Source of the DNA: Cucumis sativus
Lineage: Eukaryota; Streptophyta; Magnoliopsida; Cucurbitales; Cucurbitaceae
DNA length: 64,000 nucleotides
Direction: 5' to 3'
Assembly: GCF_000004075.3 (NCBI RefSeq)
Contig: NC_026659.2
Coordinates: 31,452,272-31,516,271 of the forward strand
Part shown: piece by piece, positions 11,723-23,800 of the stretch
Numbering within the stretch: position 1 is the stretch's first letter
Layout of the letters: the number at the start of each line of letters is the position of its first letter
The notes under the pieces: generated by a model
What the model was told of the DNA's origin: nothing
Databases searched by the model: none
Seen by the model: only the letters and a program-made list of their open reading frames with translations
Translations under genes and position numbers: made by a program

Positions 11723-13463
11723 TACCTGTCTAATCGATTACATTTGTTCATCATTGTTCTCTAATGTCAAATTACTAATAGGGTTTAACTAAGTTTGCAA
11801 AAGTGTTGAATATATTTTTAGTTTAGAATGTAGACTATTTTTTTTTGTATGATTGGCAAATATCGAATTTTCAAATACTTGAAAGAGATCTACAGTTGGA
11901 TTTCCTTTGCTAAGAGATTCGTATTTTTGTACCAAGTTGTTCAACAGTGATAAATGCTTTTTGTGAAATTAAACAATTTTAGTTTGAAGAATACCTTTTA
12001 GAATTTTAATGACCAAGTGATTTATATTAATAGACATGAGTTTTAAGTTGTTAAAATGAGCATTTTCAAATATAGCAAATAAATAAATAAAATTATCTAC
12101 AACATATAGTAATTAAATTTCATAGTTTTTTTTTCTATCCACGTGAATTTTTCGTTTGAAAAATTATTTTATCTTTTTAGTTTTCAAATTTACTTTTAAA
12201 ATATCCTCGTTAGAAAATAAAAAAAAGTTTCTAAAGTTGAAAGTTGTTTGTAAACGTAAGTTGTAAAGTATTTTAGGTATCATTGTTTTATCTCGCAAAC
12301 GTCTAAGTTGAAATATATCCATATGAGTATATTGTATAGTTTTTTGGGAGTTGGAGTGAAAATTTGAACTATCTGTTTAGCTCAACTTTTCAACATGTAT
12401 ATAGTACTTCCTAAAACTTTTCAATACTTTTTTTTTTTTTTTTGGTAATAAAGGATGTAGGATATTTAGGAATTAAGTTTATACATTGTAGATAACGTGT
12501 AGATTGGTTGGATGATGGTGAATGAAGATCATATATCGGTTGCCACTGGCGTTTGATGAGTTCACCGATCGGAACTCCGACGTTGTCGCCATTCATTTGA
12601 TTTTGTGTTTTTAGGGTTTTTTACATAAACGGCGTTCTAGACTCTTCATGTTCCCATTGTCCCAAAACCCAACATTTTAGAAACTTGTTTCAAAAGTGAT
12701 TGCCTCTCAAACCAAAAAAGAAATCCCTACTTTTGGTAATTTTCCAAACATGAAGCTGTGAATATTAGGGATGTGAAGCCGCCACAAGCTCTTTGCATTG
12801 GACACATCCGCCGTCTTAACCTTCGCTCCTTCAGTTTGTCGTTGAATGCCAATGGTGGGTTTTCTTATCCTACGATTTTCAATCTATTTTGGGATTTAAA
12901 GGGGTTTAGAAGGGGTTTTTGTGTGTGGGTGTTCTGGAGGGGTGGCGGGAAAAAGCTTAGAGTAGCTTTACTCTAGTGTTGTTTGCGGTTCCCATGGGGA
13001 GATTAGAAAAGAATGAGGTTTGAAAAATCATGTTAAATGAATGATAAGATGAGTCTTGTGAAAGAAAAATGATAAAAATAGAATGTGAGCGATGGCTTGT
13101 GTTACTGTATCTGTAAATTATAGGAACAATTAGAATTGATATGATTCCTCTTTCAAAAGAAGAGATGTTAGGAATAATTTGATGAATAGTTCAATTTTAA
13201 TGTTTATGCAATGGTTGCTCTTCTCTTATAGTTCTTTATTCTTCTTGTATTTTGACATTTGTTTGGTTACTTCTTGGTGTTTTCTCAGGGACAACTTGTT
13301 TTTGTGGGTTTTGGGATTTCCATTGCGAGGCACATAATCTAGTTACCGAGATAAACCACGTTATGGTTCTTGCTTGCCAGCTCTAAACTACAGCTAGGGG
13401 ATAAACCATGTTACTGTTTCTTGCTTACCATGACCTTGCAAATAAAGCACGCGACTTTTTTGT
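11723..13463. other. Intergenic: RAE1 3' region and PPR leader
   Basis: The first part should hold the RAE1 3' UTR. From about 12735 the sequence becomes richer in G and C. A possible untranslated exon of the PPR gene ends at a GTGGGT donor near 12853, with a tttctcag acceptor near 13289. An imperfect duplicated phrase ('gataaaccacgttatggttc' and 'gataaaccatgttactgttt') lies at about 13350-13420. No other gene is seen. Confidence 0.4.
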
Positions 13464-15602
13464 ATGTCATTTTCTCCTTCTCAATGCATCCTCAAGGGTC
13501 TTTCTATATCTAAGCTCGAAACTTTCATACCTAAATCATGGAAAAATTTACCTGTGAGCAATAGTAGTGAATTTATGATTGGTTCTATTTTTTCTTCCCT
13601 GAAGGACTTTGCCTCTCATGGTCAATTGTCTAAATCATTTGAAGCCTTTTCTCTCATTCAATTGCGCACAAGTTATAATGATTCATTTGACCTCATCTTG
13701 CAATCCATCTCCATTCTTCTTGTATCATGCACCAAGTCTAGCTCACTCCCACCAGGTAAGCAACTTCATGGTCACATTATCTCGTCGGGTCTTGTGGAAG
13801 ACTCTTTTTTGGTTTCCAAGCTTGTCATGTTTTACTCGAGCCTTGAATTTCTGCCTGAGGCTCATACCCTTGTTGAGACTTCTAATTTATTTCGCCCCTG
13901 TTCTTGGAATATACTTATCACATCATATGTTAAACATAAACTTTATGAGGCAGCCATTTTAGCATATAAACAGATGGTGAGTAAAGGGGTCCGACCAGAT
14001 AATTTCACTTTTCCCTCCATTTTGAAGGCTTGTGGGGAAACACAAAATTTGAAATTTGGTTTAGAGGTTCACAAGTCTATTAATTCTTGGTCAACTCCAT
14101 GGAGTCTGTTTGTTCATAATGCACTGATATCTATGTATGGAAGATGCGGAGAGGTGGACACTGCACGTAACCTGTTTGACAATATGCTTGAGCGGGATGC
14201 AGTATCTTGGAATTCAATGATCTCTTGTTATTCCTCCAGGGGTATGTGGAGGGAGGCATTTGAACTATTTGAGAGCATGCAAAGTAAGTGTCTTGAAATT
14301 AATGTTGTAACTTGGAATATTATAGCTGGAGGTTGCCTACGGGTTGGTAATTTTACTCAAGCACTGAAGTTACTGTCTCAGATGAGAAATTTTGGCATTC
14401 ATTTGGACGACGTAGCAATGATAATTGGTTTAGGTGCTTGTTCCCACATTGGTGCCATTAGATTGGGAAAGGAAATCCATGGCTTTACTATCAGACATTA
14501 TCATCATATGTTATCCACTGTTCAAAATGCTTTAGTTACCATGTATGCTCGTTGTAAAGACATTAGGCATGCGTATATGCTGTTTCGATTAAATGACGAC
14601 AAAAGTAGAATCACATGGAATTCCATGCTTTCTGGTCTCACACACTTGGGACGGGTTGAGGAGGCCTTATGTCTGTTTAGAGAATTGTTACTGTTTGGTG
14701 TTGAACCAGACTATGTGACATTTGCTAGCATCCTTCCTCTTTGTGCTCGAGTTGCAGATTTACAACATGGGAGAGAATTTCATTGCTACATTACTAAACA
14801 TCGTGATTTTAGGGATCATTTGTTGTTGTGGAATGCTTTGGTGGACATGTATGCAAGGGCGGGCAAGGTTTCAGAAGCAAAAAGAATTTTTTATTCGTTA
14901 AGCAAGAAGGATGAAGTGACCTATACTTCTCTGATTGCAGGCTATGGTATGCAAGGAGAGGGGGGGAAAGCTGTAAGACTGTTTGAAGAGATGAAAAGGT
15001 TTCAAATCAAACCAGATCATATAACTATGATTGCTGTCCTATCAGCTTGTAGTCATTCAGGTCTCGTGAATCAAGCTGAACTTTTATTTGCAGAGATGCA
15101 AAGTGTGCATGGTCTAAGCCCCCGTTTGGAACACTATGCTTGCATGGCAGACCTGTTTGGGAGGGTTGGTCTGTTGAACAAAGCAAAGGAAATTATCACA
15201 AGAATGCCTTACAGACCCACGTCTGCTATTTGGGCCACTCTTATTGGAGCATGTTGCATCCATGGAAACATGGATATCGGGGAATGGGCAGCAGAGAAAC
15301 TTCTGGAAATGCGGCCTGAACATTCTGGTTATTATGTCTTGATTGCTAACATGTATGCTGCTGCCGGTTCTTGGAGTAAGTTGGCAGAAATAAGGACTCT
15401 TATGAGGGATTCTGGTGTAGCAAAAATTCCTGGTTGTTCTTGGGTTGATGTTGGGTCTGAATTCATCTCATTCTCAGTTGGTGATACATCTAGTCCTCAA
15501 GCCCTTGAGTCGAAGCTCTTGTTAGACAGTTTGTATGATGTAATGAAACACGGTAGTCTAATAATGACAGATAGTTACGATACTGGTGACAACATTTTTT
15601 GA
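13464..15602 (+). CDS. PPR protein, PLS class with E/E+ domain
   Basis: This is an intronless gene of 712 codons. Pentatricopeptide repeats start near residue 85 (GKQLHGHIISSGL) and run in PLS order to about residue 590, with typical phrases such as CSWNILITSYVKHKLYEAA, AVSWNSMISCYSSRG and ALVDMYARAGKVSEAKRIF. They are followed by an E domain (AIWATLIGACCIHGN) and a short E+ part (GCSWVDVGSEFISFSVGD). There is no DYW deaminase domain. E-class PPR proteins bind organelle RNA in a base-specific way and mostly specify C-to-U editing sites, recruiting a DYW deaminase in trans. The closest family member I remember is Arabidopsis At1g71490, but I hold that assignment loosely. Organelle targeting cannot be settled by eye. 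The Met at 13464 is the first in frame. Confidence 0.9.
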   Translation: MSFSPSQCILKGLSISKLETFIPKSWKNLPVSNSSEFMIGSIFSSLKDFASHGQLSKSFEAFSLIQLRTSYNDSFDLILQSISILLVSCTKSSSLPPGKQLHGHIISSGLVEDSFLVSKLVMFYSSLEFLPEAHTLVETSNLFRPCSWNILITSYVKHKLYEAAILAYKQMVSKGVRPDNFTFPSILKACGETQNLKFGLEVHKSINSWSTPWSLFVHNALISMYGRCGEVDTARNLFDNMLERDAVSWNSMISCYSSRGMWREAFELFESMQSKCLEINVVTWNIIAGGCLRVGNFTQALKLLSQMRNFGIHLDDVAMIIGLGACSHIGAIRLGKEIHGFTIRHYHHMLSTVQNALVTMYARCKDIRHAYMLFRLNDDKSRITWNSMLSGLTHLGRVEEALCLFRELLLFGVEPDYVTFASILPLCARVADLQHGREFHCYITKHRDFRDHLLLWNALVDMYARAGKVSEAKRIFYSLSKKDEVTYTSLIAGYGMQGEGGKAVRLFEEMKRFQIKPDHITMIAVLSACSHSGLVNQAELLFAEMQSVHGLSPRLEHYACMADLFGRVGLLNKAKEIITRMPYRPTSAIWATLIGACCIHGNMDIGEWAAEKLLEMRPEHSGYYVLIANMYAAAGSWSKLAEIRTLMRDSGVAKIPGCSWVDVGSEFISFSVGDTSSPQALESKLLLDSLYDVMKHGSLIMTDSYDTGDNIF

Positions 15603-17850
15603 GGAAACATTAAATTGATTATTGCTGAAACTAGCAGTAGACATGTTGGTTTTAATCCTTGGTGTACATCAAAATACATAAACAAATAGAGCTTGTAACC
15701 TTTCATATGTAAAATTACTATTTAACAAAGCTCGGTTTACACGTTTAGTTTGGCTCGTCTAAAAGTGGATCATGATCCTCTTTTTAGTGTGTTATGCTAG
15801 CCGACCAGATGTGTCGTTTTAATCCTACAAGCTCATTGCATGTTCCATTTTTTGTGTGATGTGAATTCCTGAACTCAAAAGGTATCTGTTACATTCGAGC
15901 TAATGAAATATTTGAGTTTAAGGTGCTTTGGTAGATGGGATCATGTTTTTGTTATAACCTATGATTTCTTATTAAATTTATGATTAAGGAGTTGCAACAG
16001 TTCCCCTTTTTGTGTGTTATTTTGTGAAACATTGGGCTAAAACCATTAGTTTCAACACTTCTAATTGTTTTGTATTAACCCATATGTAATGGGCTACACT
16101 TCTCTTCTTTTCAAAGAGTTCAACTACATTTATATTTAGATGTTCTATTTTTTATTTTCTACTTCCCTTCAAGTCATTATTGTTTTTCTAGAGTTGAATT
16201 TGTTAAATACCGATTCATTATAAGATAACAGTATACACTGATTTTGATTCCAATACGTTCATGTTCATTTTACTTTTCGTACTTTCAACCTAGTTTAGAT
16301 TTCCCTACGTTCATTCAATGTTAAATGCAATATCGAGTGCATATGAAATATCAATAACTAATATATTTTTTAAATTTTATTTTCTCGTACATACCAAATA
16401 AACTATAAATTTGAAGTGATAGATATAGATAAGTAAAAAATATCACTTTATTCCAACTTACTTTTACCAAATCAATATTACAACATGTGTGTATTCAAAA
16501 AAGTGGATCAAAGAGAACAAACTTTTGGCTTATCTTTTTGGATTGTATATAAACATATATATTGAAATATGCCTCTTTATTATCTTAACAACATGTTATT
16601 ATTATTAAGTAGCTTTGGAACCATAGTTAATTATTAGATGTAAGAAAGTGCAAAACCCTAATTAGAAGTGGAGAATTTTTTGAAATGTGAAAGAACAAAG
16701 CATTCACAATACAAATGGACATACAAACAACTATCTTTGTCTTTATTAATCTACATTATTCATTTAATAACCATAGTTAATTTTAAAACCATGCTAGATG
16801 ACAATTTTTGAAAATTGTGTAGGTATACCCTACTTACACATTTGATAGCTAATACATCAATAATTTAGGAAAGGCTCGTGATTAAACCTTTAAATACAAA
16901 TTAATTAATATAAAACAAATATTTTTGACCAAAACGCTAGAAGTTTGAAACCATCACTTCAAATCACTTCATGAAAAGAAAAAAGTATCAGTCAAATCAT
17001 ATATATCTTAAAAGAAAGAAATCTTAGTCAAATCAAAGTTAAGTAACAACAAATTGAAACGAAAATGGATATTAAGATTTTAACTAAAGTAAACATTTAA
17101 CGGTAGTTCACAATAACCATATATCTCTGTCAATTATCAAAACTTTCATCCCATTGAAACGAAAAATATAAACAAAACCTCTTTGACCTAATACATTGAT
17201 GAGAAATTAAAGAAAACAAAGTAAATGAATTTAATATTTTAAAGAATGAAATGATTATTTATTGTTTTAAGGAAAGTCATTGTAAATGAAATTTTTTTAA
17301 AATTATTTACAAAATATAACAAAATTTCAGGTTATATGACTGATGGACGTTGCTGATATAAAATTCCTAAAAAACGTGACATCCGCATCTTAGTGGATAT
17401 TCACATTTAAAATGTTTCTTAATTTAATATATGATTTACATAAAGGGTAAGAAAACAAATACAATTTTACAAAGTAAGTAGGAAAAAGGAATAAAGCAAA
17501 ATGTAAAAAATAAAATGCAACATAATAAATATAGAATTGGAAAAAAGATTCTATATGGTTTGCTACATCATTGCACACCATTGATCGTATGAGCAAGTTG
17601 ACAATATCTCCGCGTGGCTTTGTTTGGTTGGTTTTGAAAGTGCTATCCGACGAATTTGAAGCATTGTATATCATCCCATCACCATTTCTCCCTTCCCTTT
17701 CTCTTCCCTCGTTCGTCATGCAGCGGCCATCAACTTGAATGAAATCTTGGTGTCCACTAGGAAGAAACTATACTATACACACTGATTAACATTTTACATT
17801 ACATACAGCCGCCGCCGGCTTTGTGAAACCTCATTTCTCTTCGATTTCTA
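15603..17850. other. Intergenic, AT-rich
   Basis: This 2.2-kb stretch holds the PPR 3' region and, at its right end, the AKHSDH promoter and leader (about 17700-17850). A 109-codon minus-strand frame at 17390-17719 has no recognisable domain and I do not call it. I see no mobile element with definable ends. Confidence 0.5.
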
Positions 17851-20800
17851 ATGGCGTCGCTCTCCTATGTGCTATCTCATTCATCTCACCTTCTATCACC
17901 TCAAACAGCGCCGCCCGTTGAGTTTAGTCCCAAACCCATCTTATACTCTCACTCAAAATGCCGACAACCCATTTCGCTATTTCGTTCTAAGCTTCATAGG
18001 TATGAATTTCCTGTTTCGGTGTGGTGAAAACTGGATTTGTTGAGATGGGTTGGGAATTAGGAGCTTAGTTTTAGCTGGGTTTTTTTGTTTGTTTTTGTTT
18101 TTGTGGTTTAGAGCATTGGAAGATCTGTTGTGTTGTGGTTGCAGCTTGGTTCTTTGGCTCTTTTAGAGTTTGACAGTTGTTTTGGCGTTTAGAAGTTTTT
18201 CTTGAACATATTTCTTCTCTTTTTTGTTTAAACTCATTCACTTTTTTTTTTTTCATTTCTTTTTATTTTTCTTTCTGCTTGTAGTGGTTCTTTCTTTCTT
18301 GGTTTTGATTTTTTTCTTCTTCTTCTAATTGAAACATATGGACGAGTGTTGTGGGTGGAACTTGTTGGTTGAGGATTGTTATGTTGTAAATTTGAAGGTA
18401 GTTGCCTTTTGAAATTAGTGATTAAAAAAAAAATATTTTCTTTGGTAAAAATTAACTTTTCATTGTCAAAAGAGGACAGTGGTGTATTAGAATGTGCTAT
18501 GTAACAGTTAGTTGTGGTACAGTAAACATTTGTGAAGTTGCACCGTTCTCAGCTGATGCTTCTGATTGACAGAGCATTTGTATCCTGCAGTTTACTGTCA
18601 TTTCTTTGGTATAAGTCACTAGGGTAAAGCTTATCAGAAAATTTTCTTTTTGTTGCAAGAGCTGAGGCTTCCTTTTTTGTAGTGCTTGCATAGCTTGCCA
18701 GACAGTTTTTATTGTTCTCACTTCTAGGATCCTTCTGTGTTCGGTTGTTGTGATTTTCTGTTGGGGTTTGCTTTTCTTGTGTTGAATTAGATTAACAAAC
18801 CATGATTATCTAGTGAATTTTTGAATTTATTCTCTGTTTTCTTTTATCATATCATGTTTTTGGCGTGGGTTTGGGGGAACCGGGGTTGTGCATGGAGATC
18901 TCCATTTAGATTTTATGAGCAATGTCAGCTTTCGTCTTTTCAGGGTATGTGGTGACAGTTCTTAGTTAGATGACACCGAATGAATCATGTGTCTATATTA
19001 ATAAAATGTTTGTGTATACACACACACAAATACACAGATGTATTTAGTAATTTAAAAAGCTCGTCCTTGCTTTAAGTACGAGTGCCAAACTTTCTATGGG
19101 TAACAGAAGCCATATCAAGGGTTTTTGGACACAGCATCATAATCCGATTGATATATATTTCTAACAATTTCGAAAGTTAGATGTCCATTAGGAGAGACAA
19201 AAGGAAAACTTATGAGTTCTGATCATACAGGAGGTCATCTATTTGTGGCTCATGCACTCCCCCCATCTGTTGAGGGGATGCTGTTTATGGTTATAGTGCC
19301 ACAACTACTAGCTCATGATACAAACCAGCTTTGGGTAGTCGCCTAGTAGAACATAACAGTAAATGTTGTACAAGTCTTTTAATTAAAATTCATCCACCAT
19401 TTTACTGATACTTCCTTGCTGATAAATTGTAAATACTAATCTATACTACTTGCAAAGATTTTACTCTACTTTAAATTCATTTTGATTTTGAATACGAGGA
19501 TGGTATGTTTTGTGTTATAGAATGGCCCTTGTCTGTCAACGAGCTAGAAGAGGGTCGCAAAGTAAAAAGATATGTGCTTCCATTGCAGGTCCATTGACTT
19601 CCTTCTTTTTCATTAATGTTCATGGGTTTCCTTTAGGATGACAATATACATTTACCCATTCATTTCATGATTTTTCATTTCTTAGCAGATGTCTCATTGG
19701 AAAAATCCACTGAAAATGTTCAACTTCCCAAGGGTGATGTTTGGTCTGTCCATAAATTTGGTGGTACTTGTGTGGGTAGCTCAGAAAGAATCAGTAACGT
19801 TGCTGAAATAGTAGTTAATGATGATTCCGAGAGGAAATTAGTAGTTGTCTCCGCAATGGCAAAAGTGACGGATATGATGTATGACCTCATTAACAAGGCT
19901 CAATCAAGGGACGAGTCTTATGTATCTGCCTTGGATGCTGTTCTAGAGAAGCATAAATCGACAGCGCATGATTTGCTTGATGGGGATGAACTGGCCAGTT
20001 TCTTATCACAATTGCATCATGATATTAATAATCTGAAGGCTATGCTTCGAGCTATTTATATTGGTAAGTGGATATATTCTTACATCATTGGCTATCCATT
20101 GATCAGTTTTGGCATAAAGACCAAAAGTTGTGGTGACCATGGTTGGCTTAATGGTTAATAAGACCCTTGATAAGGGGCTTAGAGAGAATTGGTCCAAGTC
20201 ATGGTGACCAACTACCTAAGATTTGATATCCTATGAGTTTCTTTGATAACCAAATGTAGTCGGTTTTAGATAGTTGGCCTTTAAGGATAGTTGAAGAGTA
20301 TGCAAGATGGCTAAATACTCGTGAGTATATGAAAAAGAAGGTAAAATACATTTGTGGTTTCTAAGGTTTGAGTGTATTTTAGTGGTAATTTCTGCTATAT
20401 AGTTCAGTATAATTTTAATCCCCTTGCTAATGTTTGATGTATGGTTGGGCATTTTTTTCCCTCTTGACTGGTTGACCTTCCAAGGTAGAAAATACATTGA
20501 CCTGTTACTTGCTTCATATCATCTTGCAGCTGGCCATGCCATGGAATCCTTTACAGATTTTGTTGTAGGACACGGGGAGTTGTGGTCCGCTAGTATGTTG
20601 TCAGCTGTTATTAGAAAGGTGTAGCACTTGTTTTTCTTTCTATTTTTTGGTGCAGCTAGCCAATCCTGTTTTCAATATGTGATACCGATTCTTTGAACTG
20701 TTTCCTCAGAGGGGGCTCGATTGCAAGTGGATGGATACAAGGGAAGTTTTGATAGTAAATCCCACTTCTTCAAATCAAGTTGATCCAGACTTTTTGGAAT

Positions 20801-23800
20801 CTGAGAGAAGACTTGAGCAATGGTATTCCAAAAACTCATCCAAGATAATCATTGCAACTGGTTTTATTGCGAGTACACATGAAAACATACCAACTACATT
20901 AAAGAGAGATGGAAGTGACTTTTCTGCTGCAATAATGGGTGCTCTGCTAACATCTCGGCAAGTCACGATTTGGACCGACGTCGATGGTGTTTATAGTGCA
21001 GATCCAAGGAAAGGTATATGTTTTACTTTTGTGCTTAACTGCATAACTAGAAGAAACATTAAAGTACGTTGTACTTGAAATATCTATGTTTGTATTTAAA
21101 AAATTCTGGATGTCAATGTATGCATAAGCCAATTGGTATAAAGCATTATCAACCTCGAGATTAGAGGTTCAATTCGCCCATTCCACATGTTAGTGAAAGG
21201 GGAATTGAACCTCTCTTCTGCTCTGTTTATTTCATGCTTAATCTCATCAAAGCAGTTTTTTGAGGAATGTCAAAGTAACATTAGTATGAAATATTGCTAT
21301 ATCATGAGGTTTATTTGTTGTGCAGTTAAGGAGGCCGTTGTTTTAAAGACATTGTCCTATCAAGAAGCATGGGAGATGGTAATCTGATTGTTGTATTCTA
21401 TAATGAAATAGAACTCCGCATTTTGGTTCTCTAATGTATATTTTATTGACATGCAGTCATATTTTGGTGCAAATGTTTTACATCCTCGTACAATTATTCC
21501 AGTAATGCGATATGACATACCAATTATCATAAGAAATATTTTCAATCTCTCTGCACCTGGAACAATGATCTGTCGTCAACCAGTTGATGAGGAAAGTGAG
21601 AGTCTAGTATCTTTTGTTAAAGGATTTGCAACAATAGACAATGTTGCCCTTGTAAATGTTGAAGGGTGAGTTTAATTGCTTGTTAGTTATCCATCTTTGT
21701 CTATTCTAGAAGTATGTTTAATTCTAAGTTCTCTTCCTCACTGATAGCTTATTCTCATTTCTGTACACCTCTCCCATTTTTTCTCCAGCACTGGTATGGC
21801 TGGTGTCCCAGGTACAGCCAATGCCATTTTTGGTGCCGTTAAAGATGTAGGAGCTAATGTTGTTATGATTTCTCAGGTATTTCAGCATTGACTCTTCTGT
21901 TTTATCTTTAGTCTAGACTTTATTGTATGAAGCTTATAAGAAGATCTATGCAGGCCAGTAGTGAACATTCCGTGTGTTTTGCGGTGCCTGAGAAGGAAGT
22001 AAAAGCTGTTGCTGAGGCATTGAAATCTAGATTCCGTCAAGCCTTAGAGGCCGGGCGCCTTTCTCAGGTATTTTTGTTTGGCTTGATTACTTGTTTTGAC
22101 CTTGAGGAGTCAAATTTTCTTTCCTTCCATATGTTTCTTTCTTGCATACGTAAAAGTTCAAACTTTTCCTTCCTTCCCCGTCTTTAGTGGATGGATGCAA
22201 TCTGGATTTGGATAATTTATTTTGTTGATCTGTGAAGAAGATCGGTCTGATGCTTTGGGCAAATGGAATAATCACATATATAATACGGAATAGCTCATAT
22301 ATAATGAATGCATAGATTCACTTATTCTCCTTTTTTCTTTAGAAGAACTATTGCTCTTGTAAAAGAAGTGTATGAGAGATTTGATAAAAAGGTCCAAGCA
22401 GAAAGAACATATTGCAATATCGGTGAAGAAATTATAATACACCATAACCTTTCAATACTCTCTCCCAAAGTCTAACAATGGAACTCTATACCAAAATGAT
22501 CCTCCCTTTCTAAGGTTCATAACTCTATTTATTTATAACCAAGACAACCCTTGCTAATTACCCTATGCCCTTACTAATATCATACTAATCTTGTCCTTAT
22601 ACCCCTAACTAGTACTCCCAAGTCCCACATCTTCTTAATTTAAACTAAGCAAAATGTACCTTGTTGAAATTTGAAGTTAGCTTTTAGGCCCAAACAGAAT
22701 ACTTTTAAGAATAACTGAATGGATTTATGCAAATAAAAAGAAGTATAGAGACTTAAACTAAACTATTTATGGCTCTATTCTGATTATATGCTGATTGTTG
22801 GGGGTTACTAAGTTTCTTTGGCTTAGGTTGAGGCTCTTCTCCAAAGCCCACTTTTTGGAATATTGTTTCTATTATCCACTTAAGGTTCTGCTTTCATCAG
22901 AATATACTATGTATTGTTTGTTTATTTATTATAACAAGAAACTGCATTTTGATTGGGTAAAATGAAAGAAAACAGAATATAAAATGTATGGCTGTTTATG
23001 TAAACCCAACTTTCTATACATCTTTGTTTGTTGGCTGTTCTTTTGTATGCCCTTTGTACTATTCCATTAATCATAATATGATACAATCCTCAGGTTGCAG
23101 TTATTCCGAACTGTAGCATTTTGGCAGCAGTTGGACAGAGAATGGCTAGTACTCCTGGAGTTAGTGCCACCCTTTTCAATGCACTGGCAAAGGTCAGAAA
23201 TTACTTCTTTTTATTTTTTTATTTTTAATTATATCAGAACTTATCGAGGACCTTAAACCTCTCTAAAATGTCTCCAGAAACTATCCCACTGCTCCCTCAC
23301 TTTTTCTTCTCAAACAGACACAATATGATCCTCTGCCATCGAGATAGCAAGGGCCTCCATTCCTTCCCCAATGGCTGGGACAAATAACCATTGCTCCTTT
23401 TCTTTTGATTGGTCTGGACAAAAGAAACCCAAGGCCAAGCCTTTTGTCTCACTGAACATCAACACAGCCATTCTTTCTCCTTCAACCTTCACCACAACAG
23501 TCCACTGTGGCTTTCTTTGACTGTTAAACAAGTGCTCGATTTGCCATTGAATCGGAAAATTTTCAAGGAAGAACACTTCAAGGTCATGTCTTATGGGTGA
23601 ATAAACTTTCAAATTAACCGTTGAGGCTGCAATCTCAAAAGTTAAGGAGGTTGCTCTAAGATCATTGTTCTTGCAGGGGATAAATGGAAGAGGATGACAC
23701 CTTTTTTTATAGATTTGCTCTCACTACCTCCATTACTCCTCATTTACGTCCATAAATGCCCACCCAGCCACCCAACCTCCTTAGCAACCCCACCTTTCAT

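Noticed and set aside
17390-17719. 109-codon minus-strand frame upstream of AKHSDH
   Set aside because: Aromatic/Ile-rich C-terminal half typical of AT-rich chance frames; no domain and no neighbouring exon.
22330-22640. Possible LTR fragment in AKHSDH intron 9
   Set aside because: The wording ('ctaacaatggaactctatac', 'cccaagtcccacat') resembles some retroelement LTRs, but no TG...CA ends, duplication or coding part was found.
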